A stretch of DNA of 43,663 bases from Nocardia cyriacigeorgica (GTDB lineage: Bacteria; Actinomycetota; Actinomycetes; Mycobacteriales; Mycobacteriaceae): NCBI RefSeq assembly GCF_010868145.1, contig NZ_JAAGUY010000036.1, forward strand, positions 1 to 43,663, written 5' to 3'. The notes beneath the pieces are model-generated. The model saw only the letters and a program-made list of their open reading frames with translations, searched no databases and was not told where the DNA came from. Below, piece after piece: positions 8,885 to 18,068 of this stretch (positions are counted from its first letter, which is position 1; the number at the start of each line of letters is the position of its first letter). The position numbers and the translations under genes are program-made.

Positions 8885-9498
8885 ACGGTCGCATCGTGCT
8901 CGCGGTGGGTCTACCGCTGCTGTGGAGCAATTGGCTGGTGCCGCGTCTGCCGGAGGACATGCGCGTGCGGACAGTCGTCAACGCGAGCGTTGCCACCGGT
9001 TATGCCGTGGCGTTCGGTGCCCACCCGAACTGGTTTTCGGCGCGGGGAAGGCGGTATGGACTCGGCTGCGCCGGAATCGTCGCGGCCGGTTACGGTGCGG
9101 CGGTGGCGGTTCCGGCGGTGCGTCGTGCGCTGGCCGAGCGTCCAGACCGGGCTCCCGGTGTCGCGACGGGCGAATGGATCGGCGTGCATATTCCGCTAGG
9201 CACCGTCTACAGCGAGGAACTGATCTTCCGCGCCACCCTCGACCCCTTGCTGGACAACACCTTCGGCCGCCATGTCGGATCGCTGATCGGCGCGACCACC
9301 TTCGGGCTCTGGCATATCGCGCCCGCCCGCGCCGCAGGTGAGAACGTGCCGGTCACCGTCGCCGTGACCACCGCCGCAGGCGCGCTGTTCGGGCTGTTGC
9401 GTCGCCACACCGACAGCACCACCGCCCCGGCCCTGCTGCACTGGGCGATCAACGCGGGCGGTGTGCTCGCGTCACGGTTCGCTGCCCGCTCCCGCTGA
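8881..9498 (+). CDS. CPBP family intramembrane metalloprotease
   Basis: 205-residue membrane protein of the CAAX protease/bacteriocin-processing (Abi) family. Motif 1 is EELIFR (Glu-Glu-x-x-x-Arg), motif 2 FGLWHIAPAR supplies a His, and motif 3 is HWAINAGG. These glutamates and histidines form the active site in the membrane. GTG at 8881 overlaps the upstream hydrolase stop by 4 nt, implying coordinated production. Possible substrates are prenylated or membrane-inserted proteins; nothing in the sequence identifies them. Confidence 0.88.
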   Translation: MNGRIVLAVGLPLLWSNWLVPRLPEDMRVRTVVNASVATGYAVAFGAHPNWFSARGRRYGLGCAGIVAAGYGAAVAVPAVRRALAERPDRAPGVATGEWIGVHIPLGTVYSEELIFRATLDPLLDNTFGRHVGSLIGATTFGLWHIAPARAAGENVPVTVAVTTAAGALFGLLRRHTDSTTAPALLHWAINAGGVLASRFAARSR

Positions 9499-9590
9499 GA
9501 CGGCACAACGTGCGTGGCCTGGAACAGCGGGCAGCATCGACTTCGATCGTTATGCCGCGATCGCCGAGATCAGTCGGCCCCGGCCGCGAT

Positions 9591-9992
9591 CTACTCGGTG
9601 GGGACAGCGTCCACCCGCACAAGCGGCAGCCACCGGGAGACCTCGTCGGCGCGGCTGCCGGATGCGGTGAGGACACCAGCGTCGCGGGCAGCGGCGAAGT
9701 CCAGCAGGCCGGTAGCCAACAGTAACCAGGTGCGCGGGTCGGTCTCGACGACATTGGGCGGCGTGCCGCGAGTATGCCGCGGCCCCTCGATGCATTGCAC
9801 GGCCACGAACGGCGGCACCCGCACCTCCACCGAATGCCCCGGCGCCGATTCGGCCAGCGTGCGTGCCGTCATCTTGACGGCCGCCCCCAACGCTGCGCGC
9901 GCGGGCGCGGGCACAGCGTCATCGAGTAGCCACTCGCGTACCGCGGTGACCGCAGCCCGCATCTCTTCCGGTTTCACCACCGCACGTCGCAC
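9591..9992 (-). CDS. Sterol-carrier-like (SCP_3) protein
   Basis: 133-residue soluble protein resembling the actinobacterial 'sterol carrier family protein' group (Rv0807-like by recall and by its position beside purF). Conserved features seen: RAAVTAVREWL near the N-terminus, SVEVRVPPFVAVQC.EGP..TRGTPPNVVETDPRTWL.LATG in the middle, and a C-terminal ASGSRADEVSRWLPL. The family is thought to bind hydrophobic ligands, but this is not demonstrated here. GTG at 9992 is preferred because AGG lies 6 nt upstream; GTG at 9995 or 9977 are alternatives. It follows the YhgE-like gene by 17 bp, so the two are probably one operon. Confidence 0.8.
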   Translation of the reverse strand: MRRAVVKPEEMRAAVTAVREWLLDDAVPAPARAALGAAVKMTARTLAESAPGHSVEVRVPPFVAVQCIEGPRHTRGTPPNVVETDPRTWLLLATGLLDFAAARDAGVLTASGSRADEVSRWLPLVRVDAVPTE

Positions 9993-10009
9993 CACGGGCC
10001 TGAGATTAC

Positions 10010-11407
10010 TTAGTTCGGACCGGTGCCGCCGCCGGCCGACTCGGCACCCGAGACGCCCACACCGGACGATGTGCCCGCACCGGCCGCCTCCGCGACCCGG
10101 TTCCCGCGATGCAACCCCTTGTAGTCGTAGTACCGGGTGATCACCGCGCCGAACACGAGTGCGAAGGCAAGCCCGAGCAATGCCATCCATACACCGCGGC
10201 TCAGGCCTGCTGAGAAGCTGCCGTCGAAGTACAGGATCGAGCGGACGCCGAGGAACACCTGGTGCATCGGCTCCCAAGTAGCCAGCCAGTGGAAGTACTT
10301 CGGTGTCGCCTCGATCGGGACGGTGCCGCCCGAGGACGGCAGGCCGAGGATGATGAACAGGATCAGGTTGACCAGCAGACCCGCCGTACCGATGGCGGCG
10401 AGGATGGACAGCCCGGTCATACCGACTGCGGTCACCGCCAGCGCGCCATAGAGGTACAGGCCGAGTGGGTGGTCGATCGGCATGCCGAGGATCTTCGCCA
10501 CACCCAGGTACACGCCCGAGATGATATTGGCCGCGATCACCATCACACCCCATTTGATGAGCAGGGTGTTGAACCGGGAGATCGGCGTCGGCGGGAAATG
10601 CACGTACCAGGGGCCGTATTCGGTGGGGACGAAACCGAGTGCGGCGTCGATCATCGTGTGGATGATCATCGCTCCGACCACGCCAGCCAGCAGAATCAGC
10701 AGTGCGTAGAAAAAGGCGGTCAGGCCCTGGCCGGTGCCGTCGGGCAGCGGGCGGTACTGCTGATAGACGATCTGCACCGGATCTTCCAGCGCCACCCGCG
10801 CCGCGCCGCTCGGCTCCGGGTTCGGTGCCGCGCCCGGCTCCGGCGCCAGCTGCGTATTCACCTGGTCGGTGAGCTGCTGACCGACCTGCTGACGCACCTC
10901 GGTCAGGGCCTGATCGCCGACCCGCAACACGATCTGGGTGCCGAACGCGCCCATGCGCGGATTGGTCTGCAAGGTGATGATCGGACGTTCGATATCGCCG
11001 GGGATGACGCTGCCGACGCCGAGAATGCCCAGTCGCTTACTGAAATCGCTCGGGATGACGATCGCGCCATAGATCTGCCCGTTCTGCATCATCCGCTCGG
11101 ACTCGCTGATGGCGACAACGCGCAGGTCGATCTTGTCCTCTGGCATGCCCTGCTGTAGCGCGTCGGCGATCTGTTTGCCGTAGTTCACATGCTGCGTGGC
11201 ATCGGGCGGTCCTGTGACGTCACCGACATCTTGATTGACCAGCGCGATGGGGAAGTCGTGCAGATTGCCTTCCGGATCAGCGACGTAGTCGAGGTACATC
11301 ACCCCGAGCAACGCCGTGAGCAGGGTCAACACACCGATCGGCAGCAATATGCGCACCCCGAGGCGGCGATCCGACCCCTTCGCCGCTGCGCTGTCCGTAG
11401 TCGTCAC
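10010..11407 (-). CDS. YhgE/Pip-like membrane protein (ABC-2 transporter permease-type)
   Basis: About 465 residues. A short cytoplasmic start, one membrane helix (LGVRILLPIGVLTLLTALLGVMYL), then a large extracytoplasmic domain with FPIALVNQDVG, then about six hydrophobic segments. This is the YhgE/Pip architecture; relatives include phage-infection proteins and ESX/T7SS-associated YueB-like proteins. Function here unknown. I favour the GTG at 11407 (VTTTDSAAAKGSDRR) without a visible Shine-Dalgarno; longer in-frame starts exist up to 11458. The C-terminal 35 residues are Gly/Ala/Ser-rich. Divergent from purF. Confidence 0.78.
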   Translation of the reverse strand: MTTTDSAAAKGSDRRLGVRILLPIGVLTLLTALLGVMYLDYVADPEGNLHDFPIALVNQDVGDVTGPPDATQHVNYGKQIADALQQGMPEDKIDLRVVAISESERMMQNGQIYGAIVIPSDFSKRLGILGVGSVIPGDIERPIITLQTNPRMGAFGTQIVLRVGDQALTEVRQQVGQQLTDQVNTQLAPEPGAAPNPEPSGAARVALEDPVQIVYQQYRPLPDGTGQGLTAFFYALLILLAGVVGAMIIHTMIDAALGFVPTEYGPWYVHFPPTPISRFNTLLIKWGVMVIAANIISGVYLGVAKILGMPIDHPLGLYLYGALAVTAVGMTGLSILAAIGTAGLLVNLILFIILGLPSSGGTVPIEATPKYFHWLATWEPMHQVFLGVRSILYFDGSFSAGLSRGVWMALLGLAFALVFGAVITRYYDYKGLHRGNRVAEAAGAGTSSGVGVSGAESAGGGTGPN

Positions 11408-11576
11408 GGCTCGCACGGTAACAGCCGAAAGTCCCCGATATCGGGGACTGCGCCGCACCGATCAACTGCACGGATGCGCGTACCTCCGCGTTCGCTGCGG
11501 CCATGTGCGGGCTGATGACGGGCGAGCCCGGCTGCGTCCTCGGGGGCGGTGGTGATAGCCGCCGCGGTTTCACCCG

Positions 11577-11582
11577 TAGAAT
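11577..11582 (+). promoter_or_regulatory. Possible -10 element of purF
   Basis: TAGAAT lies 37 bp before the purF GTG and agrees with the actinobacterial TANNNT consensus. No convincing -35 hexamer is found at 16-18 bp, so this is only a candidate. Confidence 0.3.
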
Positions 11583-11619
11583 GACGTTGCCCCCAGCCCG
11601 CCCGAACAGGGAGCACACG

Positions 11620-13200
11620 GTGACCAACGCCGACCTGCCGGTTGTCAGCAATCCCGCCCCCGCGGATCAGGACGAGAATCCACCACGCGAGGAGTGTGGT
11701 GTCTTCGGAGTCTGGGCGCCCGGCGAAGACGTGGCCAAACTCACGTATTACGGCCTGTATGCATTGCAACACCGTGGCCAGGAGGCCGCGGGCATCGCAG
11801 TCGCCGATGGATCACAGGTGCTGGTCTTCAAAGACCTCGGCCTGGTCAGTCAGGTGTTCGACGAGCAGACCCTGGCCGCGATGCCGGGCCATGTCGCGGT
11901 CGGACACTGTCGTTACTCCACCACCGGTGCCACCACCTGGGAAAATGCCCAGCCCATCTTCCGGACCACCGCCGTCGGTTCCGGGTTGGCCCTCGGCCAC
12001 AACGGAAATCTGGTGAACACGGCCGAATTGGCCGATCGGGCAAGGGAACTCGGGGTACTCGGCGGCATGCCGCGCGGTGGCCGTCCCGGTCCGGTCGCGG
12101 CCACTTCCGACTCCGATGTGATGACGGCGCTGTTGGCCCATGCCGCCGCCGATTCCAGCATCGAGCAGGCCGCGATGAAGCTTCTGCCCACCCTGAAGGG
12201 CGCCTTCTGCCTCACCTTCATGGACGAGCACACCCTGTACGCGGCTCGCGATCCGCACGGCGTGCGTCCGCTGTGCCTCGGCAGGCTCGACCGCGGCTGG
12301 GTTGTCGCCAGCGAGACCTCGGCGCTCGATATCGTCGGCGCCTCGTTCGTCCGCGAGATCGAACCGGGTGAGTTGCTGGCCATCGACGCCGACGGTGTGC
12401 GCTCGCTGCGGTTCGCCACTCCCGAGCCAAAGGGCTGTGTCTTCGAGTACGTCTACCTGGCTCGCCCCGACAGCACCATCTCCGGTCGCTCGGTGCACGC
12501 GACCCGGGTCGAGATCGGCCGCAGACTGGCGGGGGAGCATCCGGTCGACGCCGATCTGGTGATCCCGGTGCCCGAATCCGGTACCCCGGCCGCCGTCGGT
12601 TACGCGCAGGGCTCCGGCGTGCCGTACGGGCAGGGCCTGATGAAGAACGCCTATGTGGGCCGCACCTTCATCCAGCCGAGCCAGACCATCCGTCAGCTCG
12701 GTATCCGCCTCAAGCTCAACCCGCTGCGTGAGGTGATCCGCGGCAAGCGCCTCATCGTCGTCGACGATTCGATCGTGCGCGGCAACACCCAGCGCGCGTT
12801 GATCCGGATGCTGCGGGAAGCGGGCGCGCTGGAGATCCACGTGCGGATCGCCTCGCCGCCGGTGAAGTGGCCGTGCTTCTACGGCATCGACTTCGCCTCG
12901 CGGGCCGAACTGATCGCCAACGGCACGGGCTCCGACGACACCTATGACGACATGGTGGAGAACGTGCGTCGCTCCATCGGTGCCGACAGCCTCGGCTACA
13001 TCTCCACCGAGGGCATGATCGCCGCCACCGAGCAGCCGCGTACTCGCTTGTGCTGCGCCTGTTTCGACGGCGACTACCCGATCGCGCTGCCCACCGAGGT
13101 GGCCATCGGCAAGAACGTGCTCGAGGGCATGCTCAACGGTCAGTCCGAGACCGCGCTGCTCGGCCAGAACGCCAACGCGAGCGCGTTGAGCAGGCCCTGA
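11620..13200 (+). CDS. purF: Amidophosphoribosyltransferase PurF
   Basis: First committed step of purine synthesis: PRPP plus glutamine to phosphoribosylamine. 526 residues from GTG 11620, which has AGGGAG at about 11607-11612. The N-terminal nucleophile is Cys26 in ECGVFGVWAP, so a 25-residue propeptide must be removed, as in Bacillus-type enzymes. The PRPP loop is VVDDSIVRGNT, and C-terminal cysteines in TRLCCACFDG plus an upstream Cys suggest the 4Fe-4S type. An in-frame ATG at 11581 would lengthen the propeptide by 13 residues. PurM follows 76 bp later. Confidence 0.96.
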   Translation: MTNADLPVVSNPAPADQDENPPREECGVFGVWAPGEDVAKLTYYGLYALQHRGQEAAGIAVADGSQVLVFKDLGLVSQVFDEQTLAAMPGHVAVGHCRYSTTGATTWENAQPIFRTTAVGSGLALGHNGNLVNTAELADRARELGVLGGMPRGGRPGPVAATSDSDVMTALLAHAAADSSIEQAAMKLLPTLKGAFCLTFMDEHTLYAARDPHGVRPLCLGRLDRGWVVASETSALDIVGASFVREIEPGELLAIDADGVRSLRFATPEPKGCVFEYVYLARPDSTISGRSVHATRVEIGRRLAGEHPVDADLVIPVPESGTPAAVGYAQGSGVPYGQGLMKNAYVGRTFIQPSQTIRQLGIRLKLNPLREVIRGKRLIVVDDSIVRGNTQRALIRMLREAGALEIHVRIASPPVKWPCFYGIDFASRAELIANGTGSDDTYDDMVENVRRSIGADSLGYISTEGMIAATEQPRTRLCCACFDGDYPIALPTEVAIGKNVLEGMLNGQSETALLGQNANASALSRP

Positions 13201-13276
13201 ACTCGACGCGCCGACGCGCGACGGTAGCGTGATCAGGCAATCTATCCGCCGATTCGGTTTGGAGCTATCACCGAAA

Positions 13277-14356
<1,080 letters not shown>

Positions 14357-14370
14357 TTCGGACCCTGTCG

Positions 14371-14400
14371 GAGCCGGTCGGCCTTCGGGTCGGCCGGCTC
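14371..14400 (+). terminator. UUCG-tetraloop hairpin terminating purF-purM
   Basis: A 13-bp stem (14371-14383 with 14388-14400), including two G-U pairs, is capped by a TTCG tetraloop and starts 14 bp after the purM stop. It is a very stable hairpin with no T-tract, the usual actinobacterial form. Confidence 0.8.
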
Positions 14401-14620
14401 TCGCGTTCCCGGAGGCTGTGGGTGTCCCCGGGTAGCGAGCATCGCGAATCCATCGGTGGGATGAGCATTTGCGGTCGCCGGCGGGCGGATGCGCTGACGA
14501 CGGTCGACCGGGGGAGCAGCGACTGTTCGATGCGGCTCATAGCTGCCCGAATATGAGGTGCGGCTGCAGGATGGTGTCGAAGCGTCGAGAGAACGCGGTG
14601 AGTGCTCGAATGAGCTTTCG

Positions 14621-14652
14621 ATCAGGTCTCGACGGTGATGTCGAGACCTGAT
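14621..14652. repeat. Perfect 13-bp inverted repeat
   Basis: ATCAGGTCTCGAC (14621-14633) and GTCGAGACCTGAT (14640-14652) are exact reverse complements around the 6-nt GGTGAT. No T-run follows on either strand. It stands apart from both neighbouring terminators, so it may be an RNA hairpin, a protein site or a relic of mobile DNA. Confidence 0.75.
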
Positions 14653-14699
14653 GTCAGGCGAACCTCAGCGGACGATGCGACCGGTTGGCAACGACTTAA

Positions 14700-14721
14700 G
14701 GGGAGGCCCGCTGGCCTCCCC
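14700..14721 (-). terminator. Terminator of the DUF3073 gene
   Basis: GGGGAGGCC (14700-14708) and GGCCTCCCC (14713-14721) form a perfect 9-bp stem with a CGCT loop. On the minus strand it lies 19 bp after the DUF3073 stop and is followed by TTAAGTCGTT, mildly T-rich. Confidence 0.75.
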
Positions 14722-14740
14722 CTCATGCGTTGTCACCGAG

Positions 14741-14968
14741 TCAGCGTCGCCAGTCGTCGTAGTCGTCGTCCTCGTTGTTCCAACGGGACAACGACTCATC
14801 GGCATCGTGCTCATCGGACAACACGCCACTCCGCTGAGAGTGGGAGCTACCCGCGAGCTCGCTACCCGACAGCTCGCGCTGAAGGCTCGCGAAGTCGGTC
14901 GACGGCGAGCTGTACTTCAGCTCGCGTGCAACCTTGGTCTGCTTTGCCTTAGCCCGGCCACGGCCCAT
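14741..14968 (-). CDS. DUF3073 small protein
   Basis: 75-residue hydrophilic protein. The basic start MGRGRAKAKQTKVARELKYSS and the acidic tail rich in Asp, Asn and Tyr (ending NNEDDDYDDWRR) are the signature of DUF3073, found throughout Actinobacteria next to purM (Rv0810c position). No function is established. The Lys/Arg head and Asp/Glu tail suggest a nucleic-acid or ribosome partner, which is inference only. The upstream region is locally AT-rich around 15025-15040, a likely promoter area, but I cannot place hexamers confidently. Confidence 0.88.
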   Translation of the reverse strand: MGRGRAKAKQTKVARELKYSSPSTDFASLQRELSGSELAGSSHSQRSGVLSDEHDADESLSRWNNEDDDYDDWRR

Positions 14969-15132
14969 GGCTGACCCCCTCGCGTCACAGCGGGGCGGCC
15001 TGGGGATTGGTGGCGGCCCCGTTCGAATTAATACTCTTCCTGACAGACACTCTAGCGCGTGTGCGGCGGTCGCGCTTCCAGGAGTGGTCGAACAGCTACC
15101 GAACCGAAGCCGTTTGCCCGATGCTCGCCTGA

Positions 15133-16086
15133 CTACAGGACGCCGGGGATCGCGCGGATGACGCCGACCCGCGCACCGCCACCAAGGACCGCCGGTGCCG
15201 CCAACTCGGCGAGGGCATCGGACCATTCGACGCCCATGCGTTGCAGAATCGCCAGCGTCAGCGGCATCCGGGCTCGATCGGCACCGTCATCGATCTTGTA
15301 GGCGAACGCTGTTCCGTCGGGTAGTGCGCCCGCATGGACCCCGTCGGCACCGATTTTGCAGACCAAGCCAGGGGTGGCGCCCATGGTCAATAGATCGGGG
15401 CCATTGGTGCCCGAAATCACTCGCGGATGGGTGCGAATGGCGTCGGCGACCCGGCGAGCGGGCGTCCCCGGATCCGCCGTCGCCATCGCGGCGAAGGCGC
15501 GGGCCAGGTTGATCAGCGAGACCGGGATGATGGGCAGGCCGCAGCCATCGATACCCAGGTCGGTTTCGGGTTCACCGGTCATGTCGATGACGGTCGAGAT
15601 GACAGCCCGTTGCAGGGGATGGGAGCTGTCGAGGTATCCCGTGGTCGGCCAGCCGTTGATGGCACAGGTGGCCAGCATCGCCGCATGTTTGCCCGAACAG
15701 TTCATATAGACCGCGCTCGGCGGCCGGTCGTGGCACAGCACCATCGCGCGGGCGCGTTCGTCCAGCGGCAGGTCGGGTGGGCACTCGAGGGCCGATTCGT
15801 CGAAGCCGAAGCGGTCAAGCAGCCGCCGCACCAGCTCGACATGGTCGGGCTCGCCGAAATGCGAGGCTGTCGCGATGGCCAGTTCGGCGTCGTCGACCGG
15901 GTCGAACCCGTTGCGCAGCAGGGTGACCGCCTGCATCGGCTTATTGGTCGAGCGCGGGTAGATCGGTACGTGGACCTCGCCGAGGGTGTAGGTGGGTTCG
16001 CCGTCGGCGCCGAGGACGACCACCGACCCCCGGTGTACGCATTCACGGAATCCGGAACGGACGACCTCGACCAATTCCACGCTCAC
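15133..16086 (-). CDS. L-asparaginase II family protein
   Basis: 317 residues, resembling the thermolabile asparaginase family typified by Rhizobium AnsA (PF06089), which is unrelated to the E. coli type. Motifs seen: IYPRSTNKPMQA (Ser and Lys of the presumed active site), MNCSGKHAAML and DGCGLP, all family-specific. It would hydrolyse L-asparagine to aspartate and ammonia in the cytoplasm. The GTG at 16086 overlaps the MOSC gene stop (GTGA), so translation is coupled. It is the last gene of a ygfZ-MOSC-asparaginase run. Confidence 0.88.
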   Translation of the reverse strand: MSVELVEVVRSGFRECVHRGSVVVLGADGEPTYTLGEVHVPIYPRSTNKPMQAVTLLRNGFDPVDDAELAIATASHFGEPDHVELVRRLLDRFGFDESALECPPDLPLDERARAMVLCHDRPPSAVYMNCSGKHAAMLATCAINGWPTTGYLDSSHPLQRAVISTVIDMTGEPETDLGIDGCGLPIIPVSLINLARAFAAMATADPGTPARRVADAIRTHPRVISGTNGPDLLTMGATPGLVCKIGADGVHAGALPDGTAFAYKIDDGADRARMPLTLAILQRMGVEWSDALAELAAPAVLGGGARVGVIRAIPGVL

Positions 16087-16790
16087 GCTCGCGCTCCTGC
16101 CTTCCGTGGGTCGCCGTCGTCGCGCCGTTGTGCCGCACGTCCGGCGTTCGCGCGGCGGCGGTGATGGCGGTCGATCTGCATCCGGATGTCGTCGGAAACG
16201 GTGGGCTCGGCGGCCAGCAGCAGCTCCAGGCGGACGGGGTCGGCGCCGGTGAACACATCACGGACGGTGATGCCGTGGTCGGGTACGTGCACCACATCGA
16301 CCGTATCGCCGGCGCCGATCGTGCCTTCGGTGAGAACCCGCAGGTAGGTGCCGGTGTTGGCGCGCAAGGCGAATCGCTTGACCCACTGTTTCTCCCCGCT
16401 CCAGTGCTGGAAGGTGGCGCACGGTACGCGCGGCGCGCTCACCTCGAGCAGGGTGTCACCGATGGCCCAGCGGGCCCCGAGCACCGCATCGCTGACCGGA
16501 AGGCCGGAGATCCGCAGATTCTCGCCGAACCAGCCTGCAGGCAGTTCCCGATCGAGTTCGGCGGCCCAGTCCCTGGCGTCCTCGTCGGCGTAGGCGTAAA
16601 CGGCCTGGTGGACTCCGCCGTGGTTGGTGGTATCGCAGACGTGGTCGCCGTCCAAGCCCAACCCACGGACAGCAACCCGACCCGCCGCCGGGCGTTTATC
16701 GATGGCCGTGCGGCCTACCCGGCCCGGTACCTCGAGTTCGGCGTGCAGCACGCACACCGCGAGGACTTCTCCGGTGTCACCGGCGCGCAT
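16083..16790 (-). CDS. MOSC domain protein (YiiM-like)
   Basis: About 235 residues. MOSC-domain signs: GLGLDGDHVCDTTNHGGVHQAVYAYADEDA, NLRISGLPVSDAVLGARWAIGD, and the conserved Cys in APRVPCATFQHW, followed by a YiiM-type 3-alpha tail. Such proteins are linked to molybdenum-cofactor sulfur transfer or N-hydroxylated base detoxification; which applies is not clear. The ATG at 16790 (MRAGDTGEVLAV) is preferred over a longer start at 16844. The last 30 residues are unusually basic (RRRANAGRAAQRRDDGDPRKAG). It lies 43 bp after ygfZ. Confidence 0.85.
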   Translation of the reverse strand: MRAGDTGEVLAVCVLHAELEVPGRVGRTAIDKRPAAGRVAVRGLGLDGDHVCDTTNHGGVHQAVYAYADEDARDWAAELDRELPAGWFGENLRISGLPVSDAVLGARWAIGDTLLEVSAPRVPCATFQHWSGEKQWVKRFALRANTGTYLRVLTEGTIGAGDTVDVVHVPDHGITVRDVFTGADPVRLELLLAAEPTVSDDIRMQIDRHHRRRANAGRAAQRRDDGDPRKAGARA

Positions 16791-16833
16791 AGCTGAACTC
16801 CTCTCCCCGGGACGGTCGGCGTCGGACCGGTGC

Positions 16834-17949
16834 TCAGCGGCCACGGAGCCGATCGACCGCCACGCGGCCCGCCTGTGGAGTGTCGTCGACGACGACCGAG
16901 TCCGGGTCGATGGCGGCGGCCGTCGGCCCTGCCTCCAGCTTGGCGTCGGCCGGTACGGCCCGTTTGATCAGCGCGAGGGCGATCGGACCGTACTCGTAGT
17001 GATCGATGACGGTGCCGATCCGGCCGACCGAACGGCCGCCCGCGGTCACCGCGTCGCCCGGTGCCGGGCGGTCGTCGGCCGAGCCGTCCAGGTGCAGCAG
17101 CACCAGCTGCCGCGGCGGCTTGCCCAGGTTGTGCACCCGAGCGACGGTCTCCTGCCCGCGGTAGCAGCCCTTGTCCAGGTGCACGGCGCCGTGTTCGGCG
17201 ACGCCGCCGATCCAGCGGGCCTCGTGCGGGATGGTGCGGTCGTCGGTATCGATCCCGATCCGCGGGCGCAGTGCGGTCACGCGCAGCGCCTCGAAGGCCC
17301 ACATACCGGCAGGTGCGGCGCCGGCCTCGGTGAGGGTTGTCCACCACGTGGTGAGCCGCTCGCGCGGGACGACCAAGTCGAAGGAGTCCTCGCCCGGCCA
17401 CGGCATGCGGCGCAGGAGCCCGCCGTCGGGAAGGGGTACTGCCTCGTAGACGCCGGGCAGGGCCTCGATGCCGAGCGCATCGGTCAGGGTGTCGACCTGC
17501 GGGCCGAGCAGGCTCAGCACCACGTGATCGGTGGCCTCACGCGGTTTCGCGTCGGCCCAGAAGACCATCTTGGTGAGGAAATCGAGCAGGGCGGGGCCGC
17601 GCTCGGCCTCGGTGTCGATCCAGACCGTGCCGTCGAGGTCGGTGAGCACGAAATGGTGCTGCACGCGCCCGTTGAGGTCGAGGTCGAGGTTCTCGGCGGA
17701 ATGGCCGTCGGCAAGGTCGGCCACATGCTGGCTGGTGATGGTGTGCAGCCAGCTCAGCCGCTCGGCGCCGGTGATGGCGAGCACAAAACGGTGCGACCGA
17801 TCCACGATCGCCACCCGCTGCGCCGCGGCGCGTTGTTCACCGAAGGGATCACCGTAATGCCACGCGACAGCGGCGTCGGGCGTACCCGGCGCTCCCGCGA
17901 CGGCTCCCGGAACAGCAAGGACAGGGCTGGGTGCGGCGACCACGGACAC
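16834..17949 (-). CDS. ygfZ: Folate-binding protein YgfZ (GcvT-like)
   Basis: About 371 residues, GcvT/YgfZ fold. The YgfZ signature K-G-C-Y-x-G-Q-E is present as DKGCYRGQETVAR; upstream WLHTITSQHV and the DLNGRVQHHF strand match the family. YgfZ uses tetrahydrofolate to help repair or assemble certain Fe-S enzymes. The start is uncertain among GTGs at 17958, 17949 and 17943; the N-terminal 30 residues are Ala/Pro-rich and non-conserved. It is divergent from pabC across about 110 bp, a shared promoter region. Position matches Rv0811c. Confidence 0.88.
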   Translation of the reverse strand: MSVVAAPSPVLAVPGAVAGAPGTPDAAVAWHYGDPFGEQRAAAQRVAIVDRSHRFVLAITGAERLSWLHTITSQHVADLADGHSAENLDLDLNGRVQHHFVLTDLDGTVWIDTEAERGPALLDFLTKMVFWADAKPREATDHVVLSLLGPQVDTLTDALGIEALPGVYEAVPLPDGGLLRRMPWPGEDSFDLVVPRERLTTWWTTLTEAGAAPAGMWAFEALRVTALRPRIGIDTDDRTIPHEARWIGGVAEHGAVHLDKGCYRGQETVARVHNLGKPPRQLVLLHLDGSADDRPAPGDAVTAGGRSVGRIGTVIDHYEYGPIALALIKRAVPADAKLEAGPTAAAIDPDSVVVDDTPQAGRVAVDRLRGR

Positions 17950-18068
17950 GCCACCCACTGTAGGCGCGTCCCCGAAGTGCTGCCGGAAGCGCCCCGGCCC
18001 GCGCGCCCATTCAGGCTCGTGCGTCCGTAGCCCGCCGCCGCAGGGCGCAGTGGCCTACGCTTCTTCGC

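Larger units (their letters stand above)
14401..14740. other. Gene-free stretch between purM and the DUF3073 gene
   Basis: Between the purM terminator and the DUF3073 stop I see no convincing coding region: the open frames are short and lack the GC-rich third positions of the neighbours. It holds a perfect 13-bp inverted repeat (14621-14652) and the DUF3073 terminator (14700-14721), listed separately. Confidence 0.6.

Noticed and set aside
9544..9563. CGATCG-N8-CGATCG repeat after the CPBP protease gene
   Set aside because: Six-base arms of a self-complementary word are expected by chance in DNA of this composition.
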